A stretch of 64,000 nt of DNA, taken from positions 277,696 through 341,695 of the forward strand of contig CAMKES010000001.1 of the NCBI GenBank assembly GCA_946411635.1. Reading direction: 5' to 3'. Positions 8,560-16,697 of the stretch are shown piece by piece (position 1 is the stretch's first letter; each line of letters begins with the position of its first letter). The translations under genes and the position numbers were made by a program. This DNA comes from an uncultured Clostridia bacterium (lineage in GTDB: Bacteria; Bacillota; Clostridia; Christensenellales; CAG-138). Below the pieces are notes generated by a model that was not told where the DNA came from, ran no database searches, and saw only the letters and a program-made list of their open reading frames with translations.

Positions 8560-8796
8560 ATGAAAGTATACGTAGGCGTAGAAAGTTATACGGACGAGAT
8601 CGGACACATACGTCCGCACGTCGTGCATTGGCTGAACGGGCAGCGCTTCGAGATCCAGAAGGTCACCGAAGAGCGGCGCGGCGTTTGCAGCGCGTTCGGA
8701 GGGCGCGGCACGCGGTTTACGTGTCTGATCAACGGGAAGATCCGGTATCTGTATTTCGAGGGACCGAGATGGTTTGTCGACGCCGTGAAAAATTAG
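8560..8796 (+). CDS. LexA-regulated small protein of unknown function
   Basis: The 78-aa protein is soluble, with a small-barrel-like pattern: VVHWLNGQRFEIQKV in the middle and TRFTCLINGKIRYLYFE and RWFVD near the end. I recognise a loose resemblance to the small DUF6504-type proteins that accompany Y-family polymerases in other bacteria, but this is only a pattern match and no polymerase gene is adjacent. The promoter and perfect SOS box immediately upstream indicate DNA-damage induction. The ribosome binding site (CGGAAG close to ATG) is weak. The next gene has its own -10 element, so this is probably a single-gene SOS unit. Confidence 0.75.
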   Translation: MKVYVGVESYTDEIGHIRPHVVHWLNGQRFEIQKVTEERRGVCSAFGGRGTRFTCLINGKIRYLYFEGPRWFVDAVKN

Positions 8797-8826
8797 CCCG
8801 AAACAGTAGAAACCGAAAGGGAACTG

Positions 8827-8835
8827 TGTTATAAT
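8827..8835 (+). promoter_or_regulatory. extended -10 promoter element
   Basis: TGTTATAAT is a TG-extended -10 box, 23 bases before the ATG of the 106-aa gene. The sequence 17 bases upstream (TAGAAA) is a poor -35. Confidence 0.5.
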
Positions 8836-8858
8836 CTGAAAAAAAGACGGAGGTTCAT

Positions 8859-9179
8859 ATGGAACAGGAATACAGCAAAGAAAACGCAAGGGCGTATATC
8901 AAACAGCGGTTCATGGAACAGGGCGATTTTCTGATCCTGAAGGAAGAGGTCTTCGACCGCATGCTGGATCGTGTAATGGAACTGGATGAAGCATTCATGG
9001 AATCCAGCGGCGCGAACGACGGCGAATTCTACGACGACGACAAGGCGTTCGATTTTCTTTTCACGGAGATGCAGAAATCGTTTGAGGAGCAGAAGATGTA
9101 CTGCATGCGTTTCGTGGAAGACTATATGGACTACAGCGAAGGATATCTCGACAGCATCGGCGCGATCGAGTGGGATTGA
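8859..9179 (+). CDS. small acidic protein of unknown function
   Basis: The 106-aa protein is strongly acidic and probably mostly helical (for example REYxx-free stretches such as EEVFDRMLDRVMELDEAFM). No catalytic motif, membrane segment or known domain is recognised. ACGGAGG lies before the ATG at good spacing, so it is surely translated. It is followed 15 bases later by the SGNH hydrolase gene, suggesting co-transcription with it. Confidence 0.7.
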   Translation: MEQEYSKENARAYIKQRFMEQGDFLILKEEVFDRMLDRVMELDEAFMESSGANDGEFYDDDKAFDFLFTEMQKSFEEQKMYCMRFVEDYMDYSEGYLDSIGAIEWD

Positions 9180-9194
9180 CGCGGGGACGGAACG

Positions 9195-9890
9195 TTGAAG
9201 GTTCTGTTTATCGGCAACAGTCATACGTATTTCAACGACATGCCGCATCTGTTTGCCGGGATGTGCGAACGGCTTACCGGCGAACCGACGGAGGTCACGA
9301 TGCTGGCATATTCCTACCGGACGCTTGCATGGCACTGTACGGAATACTTTTCCGTGCGGTTTGCGCTGATGTACGGGAACTATGATTACTGCGTGATCCA
9401 GCAGTTCGGGCATCCCGTTCCGCCGATCGAAGAAACCGAACCGTTTGCGGAGCGTCTGATCGCGCTGTGCAAAAAATGCGGGACAACGCCGATCCTGTAC
9501 GCGACGTGGGCGAAAAAGGACGAACCGGAAAACGCGGCGCTGATCAGCGGAATCTACCGAACGCTCGCCGAAAGATACGGGGCGCTGCTTGCGCCGATCG
9601 CGGAGCTGTACGCGCAGCTCGGAGCCGAGCATCCGGAAATCGATCTGTACTGGCACGACGGCTCCCATGCGTCGCCGAAGGGCGATTATCTGATCGCGGC
9701 GACGCTTGCGGCGATCGTATGCCGGCCGAAGGATCTTAGCGCTCTGAACGACTGCGCGATCGATTTTGACGTGCGGTTTGAAAACGGAGAGATCCCTTCC
9801 GCCGCAGAAAAAGAGGAGGACGCCGTGATCGAACTGGATCCGTGTGAAGCCGCGGTGCTGCGGCGCTGTGCGGAACGCGCAATCCTTTAA
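9195..9890 (+). CDS. SGNH-fold hydrolase (DUF4886-like)
   Basis: The 231-aa protein starts at a TTG and opens with KVLFIGNSHTYFNDMP, the block I motif of SGNH hydrolases in the GNS(F/H)TxxND form typical of DUF4886-like members. The C-terminal DGSHASPKGDYL supplies the Asp and His of the catalytic triad. SGNH enzymes act as esterases or acetyl-transfer enzymes on polysaccharides or lipids. There is no signal peptide, so it is predicted to be cytoplasmic. The next gene encodes an acyltransferase-3, a class that often works together with SGNH domains in O-acetylation of surface glycans. Confidence 0.8.
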   Translation: MKVLFIGNSHTYFNDMPHLFAGMCERLTGEPTEVTMLAYSYRTLAWHCTEYFSVRFALMYGNYDYCVIQQFGHPVPPIEETEPFAERLIALCKKCGTTPILYATWAKKDEPENAALISGIYRTLAERYGALLAPIAELYAQLGAEHPEIDLYWHDGSHASPKGDYLIAATLAAIVCRPKDLSALNDCAIDFDVRFENGEIPSAAEKEEDAVIELDPCEAAVLRRCAERAIL

Positions 9891-9944
9891 AAACGGAAAA
9901 CGGCGAAACGAATGGGGAGAGGACGATCAAAAGCAGAAGGATCG

Positions 9945-11117
9945 ATGTTCACCGTCGATACGGTGCACGTCGGGATCCTGGACGGCGCGCGCGCGATCGG
10001 CGTGCTTGCCGTCCTGTGGTTTCATTTTTGGCAGCAGACATGGCTGATGCCGGTGTATCAGACGCCGTTTCTGACCTGGATGGGTGTAAGCCGGATCAAT
10101 CCGGACGCGTTCCGCCGCTGCGGATACCTGTTTGTCGACCTGATGCTCCTGATCTCTGCGTTCGTTCTGTATTTGCCGTACGCCAGGAGCGTTTTCTGCG
10201 GAACGAAGGTCGACCCGGTCGGAACGTTCTTTAAAAAACGATTTGCGCGGATCGTTCCGAGCTATCTTCTTTCTGTTATCGTGATGTTTGTCGCCGCGAT
10301 CCTTGCGGGGAAATACGACGGCCGCGCAGGCTTTGCCGTAAAGGATCTGCTCACGCATCTGACCTTTACGCAGATGGCGTTCAACGACACGTATCTGTTC
10401 ACGTGCATCAACGGCGTGCTTTGGACCGTCTGCATCGAGGTCTGTTTTTACCTGATCTTTCCCTGGATCGCGAAAGCGTTTCGAGCGAGACCGTTTCTGA
10501 TGTATGCGGCAATGATGCTGACCGGTCTTGCATTCACGTTTGAGATCGCAATGAAGGTTGCGGAGCCGCGTGTCATGGTCAACCGGTTTCTGACGTTTCT
10601 GCCCGTATTCGCAAACGGGATGATGGCGGCGCATCTGTACGTCTGGTATGCCGCGCGCGTTCGCAGAAAGGCGATCCCGTCGATCGTCGGAACGGCCGCG
10701 TTCCTTGCGGCAACGTGGCTGATCCTGTTCCTGATCAGGCGCTGTGCGCTTTCCGGGAAATCTCAGCAGATGTGGCAGATGCAGTATCGCGTCGTGCTGT
10801 TGCTCGTCTTTTCGGTATGGCTTCTCGGGATGGCGATCTCGGCAAAGCCGATTCGGAAATTGTTTGACAACAGAATACTTGCGGCAATCGCCGCAGTGTC
10901 GTATAATCTGTATATATGGCACCATTGGGTGATCGTGCATCTAAGGGAAAGCTTCGGTGCAAAGAACGGCGGCGACATCGAAAAGATGGGCGGGGAAACG
11001 CAATGGACGCTGACTCTGCTCGGCCTGATCACGGCATTTCTGATCGCAGCGCTCGCTACATATCTGGTCGAACGACCCGTCGCAAGACGGATCCTGAAAA
11101 TAAAAAAGGAGGATTAG
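9945..11117 (+). CDS. acyltransferase family 3 membrane protein
   Basis: This integral membrane O-acyltransferase (about 390 aa, ten or so hydrophobic segments) belongs to the OafA/acyltransferase-3 family, which acylates surface polysaccharides or other glycans. The N-terminal motif LDGARAIGVLAVLWFHFW carries the catalytic His. Later segments FFKKRFARIVPSYLLS and GVLWTVCIEVCFYLIFP are typical. I prefer the ATG at 9945, which has AGAAGG just upstream and gives a family-like N-terminus; the in-frame ATG at 9912 has no ribosome binding site. It follows the SGNH hydrolase gene closely and precedes a TSCPD protein by a few bases. Confidence 0.88.
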   Translation: MFTVDTVHVGILDGARAIGVLAVLWFHFWQQTWLMPVYQTPFLTWMGVSRINPDAFRRCGYLFVDLMLLISAFVLYLPYARSVFCGTKVDPVGTFFKKRFARIVPSYLLSVIVMFVAAILAGKYDGRAGFAVKDLLTHLTFTQMAFNDTYLFTCINGVLWTVCIEVCFYLIFPWIAKAFRARPFLMYAAMMLTGLAFTFEIAMKVAEPRVMVNRFLTFLPVFANGMMAAHLYVWYAARVRRKAIPSIVGTAAFLAATWLILFLIRRCALSGKSQQMWQMQYRVVLLLVFSVWLLGMAISAKPIRKLFDNRILAAIAAVSYNLYIWHHWVIVHLRESFGAKNGGDIEKMGGETQWTLTLLGLITAFLIAALATYLVERPVARRILKIKKED

Positions 11118-11118
11118 C

Positions 11119-11367
11119 ATGCATATCACAGCGAAAGTCAACAATGTTTGTTCCACGAAGGTCGATTTCGATCTGATCGACGGAAAGGTGTACAACGTCG
11201 CGTTCACCGGCGGCTGCAACGGAAATCTGAAAGCGATCGGAAAGCTTGTTGAGGGCATGGAACGCGAGAAGCTCGTTTCGATCCTGAAAGGAAACACCTG
11301 CGGACCGAGCAGCACGTCCTGTGCGGATCAGCTCGCCCGTGCCGTTGAGCAGGCGGAGGAAGCATAA
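11119..11367 (+). CDS. TSCPD domain protein (TIGR03905 type)
   Basis: The 82-aa protein matches the small TSCPD family, named for the motif near its C-terminus (here CGPSSTSCADQLARAV). It also has FTGGCNGNLKAIGKLVEG in the centre. Three conserved Cys residues suggest metal or iron-sulfur binding; related domains occur at the C-terminus of some ribonucleotide reductases. The biochemical role is not established. AAGGAGG precedes the ATG. The stop overlaps the next start (ATAATG), coupling it to the ROK kinase. Confidence 0.85.
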   Translation: MHITAKVNNVCSTKVDFDLIDGKVYNVAFTGGCNGNLKAIGKLVEGMEREKLVSILKGNTCGPSSTSCADQLARAVEQAEEA

Positions 11368-12254
11368 TGCTTTATCTCGGATACGATATCGGCGGGACAA
11401 ATATCGCTGCGGGGATTCTCGACGAAGAAGATCGCCTGATCGTCAAGGATTCTCTGCCGTTCCCGCGCGGAAAAGGCACGGACGCCGTCATTGCGGTCTG
11501 CAGAACGCTATTTGATACGCTGATGGATGCGGCCGGAATAAAGGAAAACGAGATCGGAGGCGTCGGCGCAGCCGTACCCGGAAGCGTGGATCCGGAGTCG
11601 GGCGTTGTGATCGACGCGCACAATCTCGGCTTCCATCATACGCCTTTGCGTTCGCTTCTCGGTTCCGCGCTGGATAAGCCTGTCGCGCTTGTAAATGATG
11701 CGGACGCGGCAACGCTTGCAGAGCATCGAACGGGCGCGCTGCACGGAACGAAGACGTCGATCATGATCACGATCGGCACCGGTATCGGCGGCGGTCTGAT
11801 CCTGAACGGAACGCTGTTCCGCGGCGGACGCGGAAACGGAACGGAGCCGGGGCATATGGTTCTCGTGAACGGAGGACGGAAATGCACCTGCGGCATTTCC
11901 GGATGCGCAGAGACGTATTGTTCCGCAACACGCTTGCGGACAGACGGCGAGCAGATCGGACTCGGCGATGCGAAATCCGTGATCGATGCGGCGAAAAACG
12001 GCGCGGCTGATGCATCGGATCTGTTTGCACGGTACGTGGACGATCTCGGAAGCTATCTTGCTTCGCTGATCAATCTTCTCGATCCGGAACGGATCGCGAT
12101 CGGCGGCGGCGTTTGCGGCGCAGGCAGTTTTCTCTTGGACCCGCTGCGTGAAAATGTGCGAAAGAAATGCTTTTTCGAGACCTGTCCGGAGATCGTCAGA
12201 GCGACCGCCGGAAACGACGCCGGGATCATCGGCGCCTGCCTGATTGCAAAATAA
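11367..12254 (+). CDS. ROK family sugar kinase, probable glucokinase
   Basis: This 295-aa ROK (repressor, ORF, kinase) protein has the N-terminal phosphate loop DIGGTNIAAGIL, catalytic NDADAATLAE, GTGIGGGLILNG, EPGHMVL, and the zinc motif CTCGISGCAETYCS. It lacks a helix-turn-helix domain, so it is a kinase rather than a repressor. Glucose is the most likely substrate for this subgroup but other hexoses are possible. The gene is translationally coupled to the TSCPD gene and followed by a strong terminator. Confidence 0.9.
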   Translation: MLYLGYDIGGTNIAAGILDEEDRLIVKDSLPFPRGKGTDAVIAVCRTLFDTLMDAAGIKENEIGGVGAAVPGSVDPESGVVIDAHNLGFHHTPLRSLLGSALDKPVALVNDADAATLAEHRTGALHGTKTSIMITIGTGIGGGLILNGTLFRGGRGNGTEPGHMVLVNGGRKCTCGISGCAETYCSATRLRTDGEQIGLGDAKSVIDAAKNGAADASDLFARYVDDLGSYLASLINLLDPERIAIGGGVCGAGSFLLDPLRENVRKKCFFETCPEIVRATAGNDAGIIGACLIAK

Positions 12255-12264
12255 GGCAACAAAA

Positions 12265-12292
12265 AAGGCCGGTCTTCCGGCCTTCTTTTTTT
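12265..12292. terminator. bidirectional intrinsic terminator
   Basis: AAGGCCGG-TCTT-CCGGCCTT with a T run downstream and an A run upstream, between the convergent ROK kinase and SDR genes. Confidence 0.92.
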
Positions 12293-13016
12293 ATACGGTA
12301 TATCCGCCGTCACAGCACAGTACCTGTCCGGTGACAAACGCGGCGTTCGCAAGATAGAATACCGCGTCCGCAACATCCTGCGGCGTTCCGAGCCGTCCGA
12401 GCGGCGTATCAAGACGGAACGCTTCTGTGTCCGCATCGGAAAGATGTGCGTTCATAGCGGTCGGGATCAAACCCGGCGCAACGCAGTTGACGGTAACGCC
12501 GCTCGGTGCAAGCTCTCTTGCAAGAGACTTTGTAAAACCGATGATCGCGGCCTTCGACGCGGAATACACGACTTCGCACGATCCGCCGGATACGCCCCAG
12601 ATGGATGACAGATTCACAACGGAACCGGCGTTGTCCCGCAGATCATCGTACAGCTCGCGCGTGAGCCGCATCGTGCCGCGCACGTTCAGGTCAAATACGC
12701 GGTCGTACGCTTCGTCTGTTGTGTCGCAGAAGGGCGCTTGCGGAAGCGCAACGCCGGCACAGTTGACCAAAATGGATACCGTTCCGAGTCTGCGATGCGT
12801 CTCGGCGATCATGCGCGTCACGTCGTCCGCATCGGTAAGATCGCAGCGCACGCAAAGATATGCCGCGTCCTTCGGGAACGAAGCGGCGAGCCGATCGATC
12901 GACGCTTTGTTCCGGCAGTACTGCAGTACGACGGGATATCCCTCGGAAATGAACTTCAACGCAACGGCGGAACCGATCCCGCCGGAGGCGCCTGTGATCA
13001 GAACGATGTTTTTCAT
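12291..13016 (-). CDS. short-chain dehydrogenase/reductase (FabG/YmfI-like)
   Basis: The 241-aa classical SDR has the nucleotide-binding motif TGASGGIG at residues 8-15, NCAG, the catalytic Ser in NLSSIWG, and YSASK (catalytic Tyr and Lys). Classical members use NADP(H) or NAD(H). It resembles 3-oxoacyl-ACP reductases and the Bacillus YmfI type that modifies elongation factor P; no fatty-acid genes are adjacent, so the substrate is open. Its ATG overlaps the stop of the lipoprotein gene, indicating an operon of flavin reductase, lipoprotein and SDR. Confidence 0.85.
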   Translation of the reverse strand: MKNIVLITGASGGIGSAVALKFISEGYPVVLQYCRNKASIDRLAASFPKDAAYLCVRCDLTDADDVTRMIAETHRRLGTVSILVNCAGVALPQAPFCDTTDEAYDRVFDLNVRGTMRLTRELYDDLRDNAGSVVNLSSIWGVSGGSCEVVYSASKAAIIGFTKSLARELAPSGVTVNCVAPGLIPTAMNAHLSDADTEAFRLDTPLGRLGTPQDVADAVFYLANAAFVTGQVLCCDGGYTV

Positions 13017-13507
13017 GGCTCACCCGTAAACGAAACCGTTTTTATCATACCGTCAAACGGTTCGACGTATCCGTCGCCGTCGCGGTTCAGAAGCGTAAAC
13101 ACGTAGGTCTTATCGGCGTTGACAACGTAAAGGATCAGTTCGTGTTCGCCCTGATCGATCCGGACGCTGCATGCGACGCGCTTTGCGGCGTATCCGCCGA
13201 CGCTGCAGTCCGTAATCTCAAGCACCGTGATCGATTCGTAACCGGTCAGGGAAGAAAGCGCCTCGCTGTATTCCGACTGCGTAAAGGTGTCGAAATACCA
13301 GTTCAGCTCCGTCGTATAGATCGTGATCGAACTGGAACGAAGCGGATCGCCGTACGGTGCAAAGCAAACGATGCCCGCCTGCTCGACGTGTTCAAACGGT
13401 TCCGGAACGGAAAAGGAGTACGATCTGCCTTGATAGCGGCCCTGTTCCGCGGAGGCGCAGCCGATCAGAAGAAGGAGGCAGAGAAGAAGCGCAAATGCCT
13501 TTCTCAT
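13013..13507 (-). CDS. putative lipoprotein of unknown function
   Basis: The 164-aa protein begins with a lipoprotein signal peptide (MRKAFALLLCLLLLIGC, lipobox LIGC). The remainder appears as a small beta-rich extracytoplasmic domain. No enzyme motif is recognised. Start and stop both overlap neighbours by four bases (ATGA), so it is tightly coupled to the flavin reductase upstream and the SDR downstream. Confidence 0.75.
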   Translation of the reverse strand: MRKAFALLLCLLLLIGCASAEQGRYQGRSYSFSVPEPFEHVEQAGIVCFAPYGDPLRSSSITIYTTELNWYFDTFTQSEYSEALSSLTGYESITVLEITDCSVGGYAAKRVACSVRIDQGEHELILYVVNADKTYVFTLLNRDGDGYVEPFDGMIKTVSFTGEP

Positions 13508-13983
13508 TCCGGTTCCTCCGTAACGCCGAGGATCTCACCGACGTACATTGTGTGCGTATCTCCGTCGGCATAGTAGCGATCGACAAGCGTTTTGTCTTCG
13601 ATACGGTCTTCGTTCAGATCCTGACGGAACAGGATGCGGCATTCGATATGATATCTGCATCCGGCGAACCCGTCCTGCCCGCCGAAACGGTTCGCAAAGA
13701 GCCCGGCCGAGAGCGCGCGCATCTTATCGACGTCGCGTCCGGAGCGCGTTCCGCAGAACGCAAGCGCTTCGGACATCGTACCGTACTCCGGGACGCTGAC
13801 CGTAAACGTGCCGGCGTCGGCAAGGAGCAGATGCGTGTATCGGCTTTCGCGAACGTAAACGGTAAACGTCTTTTTCCCCCAGATGATTCCGAACTGCGCC
13901 CATCCGATCGTCATCGGATTCCCTTTGACCATCAGAAACGCGCCTTTCGGAAGCTGCTTTATCGTTTCGTGCATCCAGTCCAT
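13504..13983 (-). CDS. flavin reductase family protein
   Basis: This 159-aa member of the flavin-reductase-like (FMN-binding split barrel) family has NPMTIGWAQFGIIWGKKTFTVYVR and HLLLADAGTFTVSVPE, typical of small clostridial members. Such proteins bind FMN and reduce free flavin or act in electron transfer. CCGGAGG before the ATG gives good initiation, and a TATAAT box lies about 30 bases upstream. It heads the three-gene operon with the lipoprotein and SDR. Confidence 0.85.
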   Translation of the reverse strand: MDWMHETIKQLPKGAFLMVKGNPMTIGWAQFGIIWGKKTFTVYVRESRYTHLLLADAGTFTVSVPEYGTMSEALAFCGTRSGRDVDKMRALSAGLFANRFGGQDGFAGCRYHIECRILFRQDLNEDRIEDKTLVDRYYADGDTHTMYVGEILGVTEEPE

Positions 13984-14046
13984 ATTTCGACCTCCGGATA
14001 TGATTTCATATTATAACGGATACGGCCGGAAAAAACCAGTGGCAAA

Positions 14047-14074
14047 TAAAAAAAGAAGCCGCGGGGCTTCTCTT
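14047..14074. terminator. bidirectional intrinsic terminator
   Basis: GAAGCC-GCGG-GGCTTC flanked by an A run on the left and T-rich sequence on the right. On the minus strand it ends the DUF378 gene. Confidence 0.8.
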
Positions 14075-14082
14075 TTTCGTCT

Positions 14083-14298
14083 TCAGACGTCGTCGTGCAT
14101 GAATTCCGTTCTTCGAACGTTGCGTTGGAACAGCATCACGATTCCCCAGATTCCGCCGAGTCCGACAAGAATATAGAGGATCGTTGTGATCACGGAGCCG
14201 ACGCCGAAGATCCAGGTGACAAGATTGAAATTGAATAAACCGACAAGAAGCCAGTTCAGCGCGCCGACGATCATCAGAATCAAGGCAACGATATTCAT
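14083..14298 (-). CDS. DUF378 family small membrane protein
   Basis: The 71-aa protein has two transmembrane segments, with NIVALILMIVGALNWLLVGLF and TILYILVGLGGIWGIVMLF characteristic of the DUF378 family. No function is established. AAGGAGTGATTTC precedes the ATG. It lies downstream of the zinc-ribbon protein and the 99-aa gene on the same strand and may share their transcript. Confidence 0.88.
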   Translation of the reverse strand: MNIVALILMIVGALNWLLVGLFNFNLVTWIFGVGSVITTILYILVGLGGIWGIVMLFQRNVRRTEFMHDDV

Positions 14299-14319
14299 GA
14301 AATCACTCCTTTCACGCCG

Positions 14320-14619
14320 TTAGTATGAACGGTGTGAGGCGTGATTATTCTCCTTTTTTTCGGGAAAAATCTCAATTTCAAAACGATCGAAGGAAACCGG
14401 TTCCATAAAATCGCTTTGACGGAACTGCGTATGGGAAAACTGCTCAAGTTCCCGAACGTGCTTGGAAAGTACGACGGGACGCGCAAGATCAAGCGCCTGG
14501 CAAAGCTCGTGGAGAACCGGCATCCAGCCCTCCAAATCGAAGGGTCGTGCGAGAGCGAACTCCCGCACGACTTCCGATTCGATCTTTTGATGATTCAGTG
14601 TTTTCGCCCAGATGCGCAT
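14320..14619 (-). CDS. small conserved protein of unknown function
   Basis: The 99-aa soluble protein starts MRIWAKTLNHQKI, a beginning I associate with small clostridial hypothetical proteins. It ends in an acidic/basic tail after FDRFEIEIF. No catalytic motif is visible. Its ATG overlaps the stop of the large zinc-ribbon gene (TAATG), so translation is coupled to it, which supports it being real over the plus-strand ORF at 14341. Confidence 0.7.
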   Translation of the reverse strand: MRIWAKTLNHQKIESEVVREFALARPFDLEGWMPVLHELCQALDLARPVVLSKHVRELEQFSHTQFRQSDFMEPVSFDRFEIEIFPEKKENNHASHRSY

Positions 14620-16520
14620 TATTTATTCTTGGCGAACCAGCCGTAGAATTCGGCGCAGCCGGTGTCTTCATACGTTCCGATGAAGTTGCAGTATACGTTG
14701 TAGGCAGAACCGACGTTATGCTGCCAGACGGAACTCAAGGCGTGTACGTAAACCGTCTCGCCGGTCTTTGCGATAGTCATCTTGACGATGGTATCATTGC
14801 CGACCGTGTTGTTTTCCACAACGGTCGCCGTGATGCGGATGCCGTAATCGCTCGTTGCGTACTGCGTCGGATTTGCAAGCAGCTCTGCGATGGAGATCGC
14901 ATTATCGCCCTTTTCCTTGACCTCGCGATACGTCTTGCTCTTCAGATAATGCTTGACGAATTCGTTCTTGTCGGAGAGACCTCTCATTACGGTGAACTTG
15001 GTCGATCCGGGTTCCGCGCCTTCCTTGACAGCTTCCAGAGTGATGGAGGAGGTGCCGTAGAACGACGGATCCATCGTGATCTGGAAGGTGAAATTGCCTT
15101 CGCCGTCGACCGTTACGGAACCGCAAAGTACGTTCGTCGTATTGTCGCTCGTCGCGGTCAGCGTCGCGCCGGGCAGCGTTTTGCCCGTAACGAACAGCTT
15201 GCCGGACTTGTCGGCGCGCATCAGAGAGATATCGGAATTCACTTCAAGCGTCATGGGCTCGGGAACGAACTTATACGCATGGATCGTGATTTCCTTCGTA
15301 TCGGATACGCAGTTCGGCTTCGAAGCGACCAGCGTGACCGTCTCTTCGGTATCTTCGGTCGCGTCGGGGCTCATGGTGTAATCGTACATGAACACGCCGC
15401 CGGTGTATACGGTCGTCGCAACGCCGTTGACCGTGAGCTGGGCAGTCTCTTCGTCGATCGTGCCCTGAATGGTCACGGTGTTGGATTCGGGAGCCATAAT
15501 GGTTCCGTTCTCATCGGGTACCGGAGACTGAACCGTAATGTTCAGTTTCGGGAACGAACGCGTGAAGGAAGGACAATTGACTTTGTACTCCGACCCGTCC
15601 GCAGTCCGGATCTTGATATCCGGCGTGAAGGTCTGCGTCGACTCCTCCAAAGGCGTGTTCGGATAGAACACCTCAACGGGAATCTTGACTTTCCGCGCGA
15701 CCGCTTTGTCATCCGTGTTGGTCCAGGTGTAGTCGGCCTGATTCGGGAAAGCGATCGAAACGGTTCCGTTCGAAGGAATCATAACGGTGATGTGCACGCG
15801 TTCGACTCCGTCGTCATCGACGGTTTCAAGCAGCTCTGCGTTCGTATCATCGAGCGTAGCAGGCGCCGCCGTCGTCACGGGATCGTCATGACCGGTGTTC
15901 TCGGGATCAGCGGGCTGAGAAGCGACGGGACCGTTCGCATCGTCGGCCTTGTTGCACTTGAACTGGTCCTTCAGCAGGTACCAACCGACCGCTACGAGCG
16001 CACCGATGATCACGACGATGATCGCGATCAGCAGAACGGTAAACAGCGTGCTCTGCTGCTTTTTGCCCTGCTTGCGTTTCGGGGGCGTCGGTTCGTATTC
16101 AAAGGAATCCTCATCTTCGAGCGCTTCTTCGTCGTTATAGAAGCTCTCTTCGACTTCCTCTTCGGCTTCCTCGGGCTCGTCGGGAAGTTCTTCCTCAACG
16201 GCAGCAGCCTTTTTGACAACGTCCTCGGGGATCGTCTGTTCGACCTCCTCGACGGCGTCCGCCGCTTCGTCGGCGACTTCCTCGACGGTCTCTTCGATCG
16301 GTTCGACGACTTCTTCCGCTGCTTCGGAAACGGCCTCTTCCGCTTCCTTGTGCTGTTCGGGCACGATCCATGACGGACGGCTGAACCGCTTGGTCGGCTG
16401 AATATCCTCTTCGGGAGCGGCAGGCGTTTCAACCTCCGGCTCGCCCTTCAGATTGGCAGCACAGACTTTGCAGTACGTCGCATGGTCGGGATTGTATGCT
16501 CCGCACTCCTTACAGATCAT
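14619..16520 (-). CDS. zinc-ribbon membrane protein with extracellular Ig-like repeats
   Basis: The 633-aa protein starts with a cytoplasmic zinc ribbon (CKECGAYNPDHATYCKVC, residues 3-20). An acidic low-complexity linker of Glu/Val/Ala repeats follows (about 45-150), then one membrane segment (about 160-182, TVLLIAIIVVIIGALVAVGWYLL). A long extracellular part has several beta-sandwich-like segments (for example GTIDEETAQLTVNGV). It resembles clostridial zinc-ribbon plus bacterial Ig-like proteins of unknown function; a surface scaffold or sensor is a guess. AGGAGG precedes the ATG and a TATAAT box lies about 37 bases upstream. It is coupled to the 99-aa gene. Confidence 0.85.
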   Translation of the reverse strand: MICKECGAYNPDHATYCKVCAANLKGEPEVETPAAPEEDIQPTKRFSRPSWIVPEQHKEAEEAVSEAAEEVVEPIEETVEEVADEAADAVEEVEQTIPEDVVKKAAAVEEELPDEPEEAEEEVEESFYNDEEALEDEDSFEYEPTPPKRKQGKKQQSTLFTVLLIAIIVVIIGALVAVGWYLLKDQFKCNKADDANGPVASQPADPENTGHDDPVTTAAPATLDDTNAELLETVDDDGVERVHITVMIPSNGTVSIAFPNQADYTWTNTDDKAVARKVKIPVEVFYPNTPLEESTQTFTPDIKIRTADGSEYKVNCPSFTRSFPKLNITVQSPVPDENGTIMAPESNTVTIQGTIDEETAQLTVNGVATTVYTGGVFMYDYTMSPDATEDTEETVTLVASKPNCVSDTKEITIHAYKFVPEPMTLEVNSDISLMRADKSGKLFVTGKTLPGATLTATSDNTTNVLCGSVTVDGEGNFTFQITMDPSFYGTSSITLEAVKEGAEPGSTKFTVMRGLSDKNEFVKHYLKSKTYREVKEKGDNAISIAELLANPTQYATSDYGIRITATVVENNTVGNDTIVKMTIAKTGETVYVHALSSVWQHNVGSAYNVYCNFIGTYEDTGCAEFYGWFAKNK

Positions 16521-16697
16521 ATATATACCTCCTGATAATCGGATTTTTCTGGATACATTATATCATAAAATTTCACATAGAAGTGACTAATATGTAAACA
16601 ATTTTAGTTTTCTTGTTTTTTTCACTGTCTTGTGATATAAAATGGTTTCGGATTTGATCCGTTCCGAATAGTATGATAGAAAAGAAACACGGATGGT

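Noticed and set aside
14341-14646. 101-aa plus-strand ORF
   Set aside because: The opposite 99-aa ORF has a TAATG overlap with its upstream gene and a familiar N-terminus, so the minus strand is preferred.
14547-16373. 608-aa plus-strand ORF opposite the zinc-ribbon gene
   Set aside because: Mirror of a clear membrane protein with zinc ribbon and good ribosome binding site; no family features.
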